From assembly GCA_965243545.1 (NCBI GenBank), contig OZ251573.1, positions 434,001 through 498,000 on the forward strand: a stretch of DNA of 64,000 bases, read 5' to 3'. Each line of letters starts with the position of its first letter. Positions within the stretch are counted from its first letter, which is position 1. The translations under genes and the position numbers were made by a program. The notes beneath the pieces are model-generated. The model was not told the DNA's origin, searched no databases, and saw only the letters and a program-made list of their open reading frames with translations. Of this stretch, positions 58,512 to 64,000 are shown piece by piece. Source of the stretch: CATQHW01 sp965243545. Its GTDB lineage: Bacteria > Spirochaetota > Spirochaetia > SZUA-6 > Bin103.

Positions 58512-59990
58512 ATGCCGGAAAAGAATACGAGCAGACGTTCACGATCGCGCAAGAAGATCAGGATCGACGTCAAGGAAGGCTTCGACGGCGTCGACGGCAC
58601 GCTGGCGCAACAGGCTGCGGTCGCCCAGGCCGAGCAGGCTGCGGAGAAGCAGGCGATGACCGCCGGCCGCGACGGCGCGCACCTCGCCGCCAAGGACGAC
58701 GGCGCGCCGCGCGAGAAACTCCTGATCGGCGACCTTGCGGTCAAGGACCTGCCGGACCTGCGCACGCAGGCGGCCGCCATCGGCATCAATGGGGAGTCTC
58801 TGGTCGGGATGAAGAAGGCGGAGGTGATCTTCGCCATCCTCAAGGAGCACACGCACGGCAAGGGCGGCGTGATCTACGCCCACGGCGTGCTGGAGATACT
58901 GCCGGACGGCTACGGCTTTCTGCGGTCGCCCGTCCACAGCTACCTGCCGGGCCCCGACGACGTCTACGTGTCGCCGTCGCAGATACGGCTCTTCAACCTC
59001 AAGACCGGCGATACCGTGCACGGTCAGATCCGCCCGCCCAAGGACGGCGAACGGTTCTTCGCCATGCTGCGGGTGGAGACGGTCAACGGCCATCCGCCGG
59101 TCGTCGCCCAGAACCGCGTGCCGTTCGACAACCTGACGCCGCTCTATCCGGACGAACGCTTCAACCTGGAGACCGCCGACGGCAACCTGGAAACGCGCAT
59201 GATGAACCTGTTCTGCCCCCTGGGAAAGGGGCAGCGCGGGCTGATCGTGTCGCCGCCCCGCGCCGGCAAGACCATGCTGCTGCAACGGGTCGCCAACGCC
59301 ATCACGGAGAATCATCCGGAGGTCTTTCTGATCGTGCTGCTGATCGACGAACGGCCCGAAGAGGTGACCGACATGCAGCGCAACGTCAAGGGAGAGGTGG
59401 TCTCCTCCACGTTCGACGAACAGGCCACGCGGCACGTGCAGGTCGCGGAGATGGTGATCGAAAAGGCGCGCCGGCTGGTCGAACACCGGCGCGACGTGGT
59501 GATCCTGCTCGACTCGATCACCCGCTTGGCGCGCGCCTACAACCAGACCGTGCCGACGTCGGGCAAGATACTGTCCGGCGGCGTCGACTCGAACGCATTG
59601 CACAAGCCCAAGCGCTTCTTCGGCGCGGCCCGCAACGTCGAGCACGGCGGCAGCCTCACGATCGTCGCCACCGGCCTGATCGAGACCGGCAGCCGCATGG
59701 ACGAAGTGATCTTCGAGGAGTTCAAGGGCACCGGCAACATGGAGGTGCGCCTTGACCGCAAGATCGCCGACCGCCGGATCTACCCGGCGATCAACGTCAA
59801 GCAGACCGCCACCCGCAAGGAAGAGCTGCTGCTGAACGATCAGGAGCTGGCCAAGCTGTGGATCCTGCGCAAGGTGCTCGGCCCCATGGACGAGCTGCAG
59901 ATCGCCGAGCTGCTGATCGAGAAGATGCGCAAGACCAAGACCAACGACGCGTTCCTGCGCTCGATGAACACCTCGGCCGTCAGCGACTGA
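58512..59990 (+). CDS. rho: Transcription termination factor Rho
   Basis: A 492-residue hexameric RNA-dependent ATPase. A charged N-terminal extension of ~70 residues precedes KDLPDLRTQAAAIGINGESLVGMKKAEVIFAIL (helix bundle). The RNA-binding fold is GVLEILPDGYGFLRSP...GPDDVYVSPSQIRLFNLKTGD. The P-loop is PRAGKTMLLQ near residue 250, Walker B DVVILLDSITRLARAYN, and the Q/R-loop segment includes LSGGVDSNALHKPKRFFGAARN. ATG 58512 is chosen because GGGGAG lies five bases upstream; a GTG at 58494 is possible. Confidence 0.97.
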   Translation: MPEKNTSRRSRSRKKIRIDVKEGFDGVDGTLAQQAAVAQAEQAAEKQAMTAGRDGAHLAAKDDGAPREKLLIGDLAVKDLPDLRTQAAAIGINGESLVGMKKAEVIFAILKEHTHGKGGVIYAHGVLEILPDGYGFLRSPVHSYLPGPDDVYVSPSQIRLFNLKTGDTVHGQIRPPKDGERFFAMLRVETVNGHPPVVAQNRVPFDNLTPLYPDERFNLETADGNLETRMMNLFCPLGKGQRGLIVSPPRAGKTMLLQRVANAITENHPEVFLIVLLIDERPEEVTDMQRNVKGEVVSSTFDEQATRHVQVAEMVIEKARRLVEHRRDVVILLDSITRLARAYNQTVPTSGKILSGGVDSNALHKPKRFFGAARNVEHGGSLTIVATGLIETGSRMDEVIFEEFKGTGNMEVRLDRKIADRRIYPAINVKQTATRKEELLLNDQELAKLWILRKVLGPMDELQIAELLIEKMRKTKTNDAFLRSMNTSAVSD

Positions 59991-60000
59991 CGCCGCCGGC

Positions 60001-60819
60001 GTGGCGGCTCCGGGGCGCGGCCGGTCGCCGGCGTTCGCGCTCGACCGCGTCACCTTCCGCGTCGACGCGTCGCCGATCCTGAACGGCGTCAGCTGGTCGG
60101 TCGAACGGGGGGAGCGCTGGGCGGTGCTCGGTCCCAACGGCTGCGGCAAGAGCACGTTGCTCACCCTGCTGGCCGGCCGCGCCCATCCCACCTCCGGCAC
60201 CGTCGACCTGCTCGGCCACCGGGTCGGGCGGGTCGATCTTGGCCGGTTGCGGCGCGCCATCGCCTGGGTTCACGCCGACCTGCTGGGCTGGATGCCGCGC
60301 TTCCAGACCGTGCTGGAGACCGTCGTCGCCGGGATGCGCGGCGCCTTCGTGGTGTATGACCGCATGACCCCGGACGAGACGGACCGCGCGGAGGCGGCCT
60401 TGCGCGCAGCCGGCATGGCGTCCCTGCGCGGCCGGCGGTTCGTCACGCTGTCGACCGGCGAGCGGCAACGCGCGCTCATCGCGCGCGCGTTCGCGGCGCA
60501 TCCGGCGCTGGTGCTGCTGGACGAACCGTGCGCGGGGCTCGATCCGCGCGCGCGTGAGGAGTTCCTGGCCGCGCTGAGCGAGTCGGCCGGCCGGTCGGCG
60601 GCAGCGGTCGTCTACGTCACGCACGGCATCGAGGAGCTCGACGCCGCCTATGACGGGGTGCTGCTGATGAAGGCGGGCGCCGGCGTGAGCGCCGGACCGC
60701 CTGCCGCCCAGCTCACCGGCGCGCGGTTGTCGCGGCTGTTCGACGCGCCGTGCCGGGTGATCGCCGACGGCGGCCGCTTCTGGCTGCATGCCGGACGAGC
60801 GCGGCGATCAGAACGATGA
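60001..60819 (+). CDS. ABC transporter ATP-binding protein
   Basis: A 272-residue ABC ATPase. Walker A is GPNGCGKST around residues 43-51, the signature is LSTGERQRALIARAF, Walker B is ALVLLDEPCAGLDP, and the switch His is in VVYVTHGIEEL. It resembles the single-domain ATPases of ModF/ABC-F-unrelated, iron- or molybdate-type importers. No permease or binding-protein gene adjoins, so the partner is elsewhere. GTG 60001 begins 10 bases after the rho stop, so they are probably co-transcribed. The last 36 codons overlap the convergent second lnt gene by 107 bases. Confidence 0.92.
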   Translation: MAAPGRGRSPAFALDRVTFRVDASPILNGVSWSVERGERWAVLGPNGCGKSTLLTLLAGRAHPTSGTVDLLGHRVGRVDLGRLRRAIAWVHADLLGWMPRFQTVLETVVAGMRGAFVVYDRMTPDETDRAEAALRAAGMASLRGRRFVTLSTGERQRALIARAFAAHPALVLLDEPCAGLDPRAREEFLAALSESAGRSAAAVVYVTHGIEELDAAYDGVLLMKAGAGVSAGPPAAQLTGARLSRLFDAPCRVIADGGRFWLHAGRARRSER

Positions 60820-62395
60820 TCAGGGCGGCCGGCAGGTAGTCCCCGTAGCGCGTATACGGAGTGGTGGCCGGGGCCGCCGGCAGGCGCAATGTGACCGGAG
60901 CGGCGTCCTCCGTGAACGGCGCCAGCGCCGATCCCGGAATCGGCCGGCCGTACGCGTCGAGCGCTACGGTAATGCCGCCGTTGGTGGCGCGCAGCAACGG
61001 GCGCGCGGTCTCCACCGCCCGGAAGCGGGCCGCCGCCAGGTGTTGGGTCTCCGCCGACACGGTGCGCGACCAGGAGTCGTTGGTGACGTTGACCAGCAGC
61101 TCCGCGCCGGCGCGTACGAAGCGCCGGTTGAGGGCGGGAAAGGCGTCCTCGAAGCAGATCGGCGTCGACAGACGCACGCTGCGGCCGCCGGCTGCGGGGA
61201 CGGTGAAGACCGCCGGCCGGTCTCCCGCCGTCCAGCCGCGGCCGATGCCGACCGTCGAGCGGTAGAAGCGGCGCATGAAGCCGACGTCCCAGTACGGCAC
61301 CGCTTCGGCGAACGGCACCAGCTGCTGCTTGGCGTAGTGGTCGATCCACCGCCCCCCCGGGCCGATCAGGAAGGTGGCGTTGCTCTGCGCCGGCGGATCG
61401 AAGTGCGGGGCGCCGGTGAGCAGATGGGCGTCCAGGCCGCGCAGGAACGCGGCGAGCGGATCGCCGGCCGGGTTGCGGTCGTAGTAGTTGACGACTTCGC
61501 CGGCCGCGTTGACGGAGTAGCCAGCGTAGGGGCCGGCCGGGGGGGCGAGCAGCGCGGTCTCGCTCCAGACGATCAGGTCGGGGGCGGCCCGGTCGACCGC
61601 CCCGCGCGTGAGCCGCATCAGGGTGCGGATGCTCTCGTCGCGGTCGTCGCCTCCCCACGGGTCCCGGTTGTGCTGGATCAGGGCGACCCGGAACAGCGTC
61701 GGTGGCTCGGAGGCCGGCTGCGGCTCGGAGGCCGGGTCCCGCGCCGCATCGCCGCCGATGCGGAGCGCGCCGTAGCCCAACGCGCCGATCGCCAGCGCGG
61801 CGACTAGCAGGTAGGCGCGCACCGGCTGCCGGCGCCGCGGCCGCAGCATCCCTTTGCCCCCGATGCCTTCGGCGGCGGCGATGCCTTCGGCCGCCGCGAC
61901 TCCTTCGGCCGCCGCGGCGTTGGCCAGCGCCATCAGCAGCGAAAGGCCCCACACGCCGGTGAGCGCCGTGAACTGGATCAGCGGGGTGACCGCGTTCACG
62001 GGGTAGGCGGCCAGTCCCCACGGAAAGCCGAGGAAGCCCGACGACTTGAGGAACTCGTAGACCGTCCAGGCGGCGGCGACGGCGTACGGCCGCAGCCGCC
62101 CGGCGGCGACCGCCGCGCCGCGCAGCACCGGTCCCAGCAGCGCGCCGAACAGCGTGTAGCCGAGCACCGGGCCGCCGAGCGTCCAGAGCGCGAACTCCCG
62201 GAAGTAGAGCAGCCAGTAGTACGACAGCGGCGTGGCGACCGCCATGAACAGCGCGGCGGCGGCGGCGGCCTGCGCGTAACTGCGGCTCCGGTAGATCGAC
62301 AGGAACAGCGGCGCGAACGCAAACGGTCCGAGCAGCGGGTTGCCGAGCGGCGCCAGCTCGTTGGGGAGGGCCAGCGGCACGGCCAGCGCGGACAC
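60713..62395 (-). CDS. lnt: Apolipoprotein N-acyltransferase 2
   Basis: A ~560-residue second Lnt. The membrane region runs from LAVPLALPNELAPLGNPLLGPFAF to WGLSLLMALANAAAAE. The triad is present: Glu in LIVWSETALLAPP, Lys in YAKQQLVPFAEAVPYW, and Cys in TPICFEDAFPALNRRF. It differs from copy 1 in loops, including a repeated AAAEG(V/I) segment after the seventh helix. The frame is open further upstream, but GTG 62395 aligns with the start of copy 1 and leaves room for the divergent YkgJ-type gene. The 3' end overlaps the ABC ATPase gene. Confidence 0.9.
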   Translation of the reverse strand: MSALAVPLALPNELAPLGNPLLGPFAFAPLFLSIYRSRSYAQAAAAAALFMAVATPLSYYWLLYFREFALWTLGGPVLGYTLFGALLGPVLRGAAVAAGRLRPYAVAAAWTVYEFLKSSGFLGFPWGLAAYPVNAVTPLIQFTALTGVWGLSLLMALANAAAAEGVAAAEGIAAAEGIGGKGMLRPRRRQPVRAYLLVAALAIGALGYGALRIGGDAARDPASEPQPASEPPTLFRVALIQHNRDPWGGDDRDESIRTLMRLTRGAVDRAAPDLIVWSETALLAPPAGPYAGYSVNAAGEVVNYYDRNPAGDPLAAFLRGLDAHLLTGAPHFDPPAQSNATFLIGPGGRWIDHYAKQQLVPFAEAVPYWDVGFMRRFYRSTVGIGRGWTAGDRPAVFTVPAAGGRSVRLSTPICFEDAFPALNRRFVRAGAELLVNVTNDSWSRTVSAETQHLAAARFRAVETARPLLRATNGGITVALDAYGRPIPGSALAPFTEDAAPVTLRLPAAPATTPYTRYGDYLPAALIIVLIAALVRHAARSGRRRRSPGTARRTAATTARR

Positions 62396-62470
62396 CGCGG
62401 CCGGCCCGTAGTGATGGAGCCACGCGCGGGCGGTGGCGGCCGGCGGCGCGTTCGCGCTAAGCTGCGGCCC

Positions 62471-62830
62471 GTGTTCGCCGACCTGCAGCGCAAGTGGGAC
62501 GATCTGTGTACGCAATGCGGACAGTGCTGCTACCGCCGTGACCGGGTGGACGGCCAGCTGGTCATAGACCGCGCTTCGCCGTGCCGGTTCCTGGACGTCT
62601 CCACGCAACTCTGCACGGTGTACGAGTCACGGCTGTCGACCTGCTCCAACTGCAAGCGCCTCACCATCTTCCACGCCCTGTTCTCCCGCTACCTGCCGGA
62701 TGACTGCGGCTACGTGGAAGCGTTCAGGATATGGCGAAGACCACCCAGCGGCCGTCAGCCTCCCGCAGGTCCAGACTCTGCCCGGAGCGAACCGGCGGCA
62801 ACGCCTCCTGATACCGATCCTCAAAGCTGA
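62471..62830 (+). CDS. YkgJ-family cysteine cluster protein
   Basis: About 119 residues. The metal-binding pattern of the YkgJ family is clear: CTQCGQCCYRRD (CxxCxxCC), then SPCRFLD, QLCTVYESR and STCSNC. Members probably bind a zinc or iron-sulfur site; their role is unknown. The start is taken as GTG 62471, just before conserved sequence and 7 bases after a TAAGCT box; an ATG at 62411 would add 20 Arg/Gly-rich residues. The C-terminal ~35 codons overlap the convergent secreted-protein gene by 107 bases and look non-conserved. Confidence 0.82.
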   Translation: MFADLQRKWDDLCTQCGQCCYRRDRVDGQLVIDRASPCRFLDVSTQLCTVYESRLSTCSNCKRLTIFHALFSRYLPDDCGYVEAFRIWRRPPSGRQPPAGPDSARSEPAATPPDTDPQS

Positions 62831-63893
62831 CTTCGACCCGGTACCCGTCGCCGCCGCCGAGCGGCGACGCCCGCCCCACCGTGAGGATGTCGCGGGCGTC
62901 GAGGCCGCGGTACGGGGAGGCGGCGAAGTAGGCGTCCAGCAGCGCCCGCACGCCTTGGTGGGTCACCGACGATCCGTCCGGCAGCAGCAGCGTGTCGTCG
63001 ATCGCGGCCAGCACGCCGTCGGTGTCCTTCTCCAGGAAGCGGTCGACGCCGGAGAGCAACGCCTGCACGACCGCCGCCCGGTCCGCCATCTCCTTGGTGC
63101 GGGCGGCTGCGGCGCGCAGGCGCCGTTCGGCGGCTGCCGCCGACTCCATCGGCGCCGGCGACCAGCCTGCCGGCAGCTGTCCGTCCCCGAAGAGCACCGC
63201 CGAGATCACCCAGTCGCCGTCGACGGGGCGCAGCACGAACCGCTGCCGGCCGGCCCAGAACGGCACGGTGTCCGACAGGTCCATGCGCGCTTCCAGGCTC
63301 ACCTGCACGGCGTCGGCCAGCGCGCCGGTCCCGCCGAACGGCGCCACCGTCATGCTGCCGGTGTCGTAGATGTCGCTCAGCGCAACGCCGGCCAGCGAGC
63401 TCCGCTCGAACAGCGCCTGCAGCAAGCCGTGCGCCTGCCCGCGCGTGACGCTGCCTCTGGCCACGTACACCGACCCGTCGAGCGCGTCCGTGATCGCGCC
63501 GGCGTCGCCGTCCAGCAACGCGCCGGCCACGCGCAGGAGCTTGGAGACGACCAGATTGGCCGTCCAGGCGGTCGTATCGACCGGCGCCGGCTCCGCCGCG
63601 TCCACGGCGGCCGGCGGCGCCAGCTGCGGCGGCGGGTCGTCGGCGATCGCCTGCGGATCGAGGCCGGGGTCGAGGCGGAAGGCGAGCGCGATCATGCCTT
63701 CGGCCAGATCGTCCTTGCCGCCGACCTCGCGGTACTGAAGGCCGGACAGGTAGTACGACTCGGCCATCTCCGCCCTCTCCTCGGCAGAGAGCGACGCCAA
63801 GCCCTCCGGCAGTTGGGCGAAGGCGGACGTGCCTGCGGCGAGCAGGCATGCGAAGAGTCCCAGGAAGGTCGCGAACCGACGAACGGTAGCCAT
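62724..63893 (-). CDS. Secreted hypothetical protein with two repeated domains
   Basis: A 389-residue protein with a clear signal peptide (FATFLGLFACLLAAGTSAFA, cleavage near residue 26). It shows two similar halves of ~130 residues, each with a helix DALDGSVYVARGSVTRGQAHGLL-like / AIDDTLLLPDGSSVTHQGVRALLDAYF motif followed by beta-rich sequence ending in GDWVISAV / GRWVVFAI. This suggests tandem SnoaL/NTF2-like or similar ligand-binding domains in the periplasm. I cannot name the family. A TACAAT box lies 9 bases before ATG 63893. Confidence 0.75.
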   Translation of the reverse strand: MATVRRFATFLGLFACLLAAGTSAFAQLPEGLASLSAEERAEMAESYYLSGLQYREVGGKDDLAEGMIALAFRLDPGLDPQAIADDPPPQLAPPAAVDAAEPAPVDTTAWTANLVVSKLLRVAGALLDGDAGAITDALDGSVYVARGSVTRGQAHGLLQALFERSSLAGVALSDIYDTGSMTVAPFGGTGALADAVQVSLEARMDLSDTVPFWAGRQRFVLRPVDGDWVISAVLFGDGQLPAGWSPAPMESAAAAERRLRAAAARTKEMADRAAVVQALLSGVDRFLEKDTDGVLAAIDDTLLLPDGSSVTHQGVRALLDAYFAASPYRGLDARDILTVGRASPLGGGDGYRVEVSFEDRYQEALPPVRSGQSLDLREADGRWVVFAIS

Positions 63894-63959
63894 GACGGGT
63901 ACATTGTACCACCGAACGGCGGCGCGCGGCGACCTGCCGCGGCGGCGCCGGCGGCCGGC

Positions 63960-64000
63960 TGCCGGAGACCGGATTCGAACCGGTACGGTCCGCTTCGGAC
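63960..64000 (-). tRNA. tRNA 3' part with long variable arm, probably tRNA-Leu (cut by window end)
   Basis: Read on the minus strand: variable-arm hairpin GTCCG-AAG-CGGAC, then CGT, T-stem/loop ACCGG-TTCGAAT-CCGGT with perfect pairing, and acceptor 3' strand CTCCGGC followed by A as discriminator. CCA is not encoded. A long variable arm means Leu, Ser or (bacterial) Tyr. The predicted 5' acceptor GCCGGAG and discriminator A favour Leu over Ser, which has G. The anticodon is outside the window. Confidence 0.85.

Overview
The window is a high-GC bacterial chromosome segment, most likely from an uncultivated, host-associated member of the Spirochaetota. Three things support that. First, rpsT - HU - lnt - (response regulator) - bactofilin - rho, and gltX next to glyQS, are gene orders I recall from Treponema. 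Second, there are two EF-G-type GTPases and two lnt genes. Third, there is a PreP-type M16C peptidase and a BMP-family binding protein. The assignment is inference; no rRNA is present.

Layout. 1-5 kb: catabolic genes (3' end of formate dehydrogenase, an Old Yellow Enzyme relative, a PhyH-type dioxygenase translationally overlapped with an SDR, and a GH88-like hydrolase). 5-15 kb, mostly minus strand: an M16C peptidase, a BMP-family binding protein, a Uma2-type nuclease, tyrS, glyQS and gltX (one tightly packed aminoacyl-tRNA synthetase operon with ATGA overlaps), and a second SDR. 15-48 kb: a large accessory region rich in defence-type and recombining genes. It holds an OLD/AAA-type ATPase with a broken neighbour, an orphan type I specificity subunit, two paralogous repeat lipoproteins each preceded by a poly-C tract, an AAA-ATPase/PD-(D/E)XK protein, three tandem Uma2 nucleases with a variable heptad repeat, a frameshifted DUF4143 ATPase, a type III restriction-modification operon with an embedded nucleotidyltransferase, and a Rpn-family nuclease. 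It also holds two copies of a locus made of an HNH gene (degraded) plus a ~1,220-residue protein with HTH, nuclease-like, STAND NTPase and helical-repeat regions. One copy has an IS1380-family element in its fifth or sixth codon. 47-64 kb: small membrane proteins, then housekeeping genes (EF-G-like, EF-G, pgeF, bioY, rpsT, HU, lnt, response regulator, bactofilin, rho, an ABC ATPase, a second lnt, a YkgJ-type protein, a secreted protein) and the 3' end of a long-variable-arm tRNA, probably Leu.

Two themes run through the window. (1) Many genes have a good sigma70-type promoter whose -10 box lies only 6-9 nt before the start codon, so leaderless transcripts look common. (2) The accessory region shows repeated sequence plasticity: poly-C tracts, in-frame heptad expansion, copied gene tails, copied promoters and small tandem duplications. 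The strongest candidates for an undescribed system are the duplicated HTH-nuclease-STAND locus and the poly-C-controlled lipoprotein pair.
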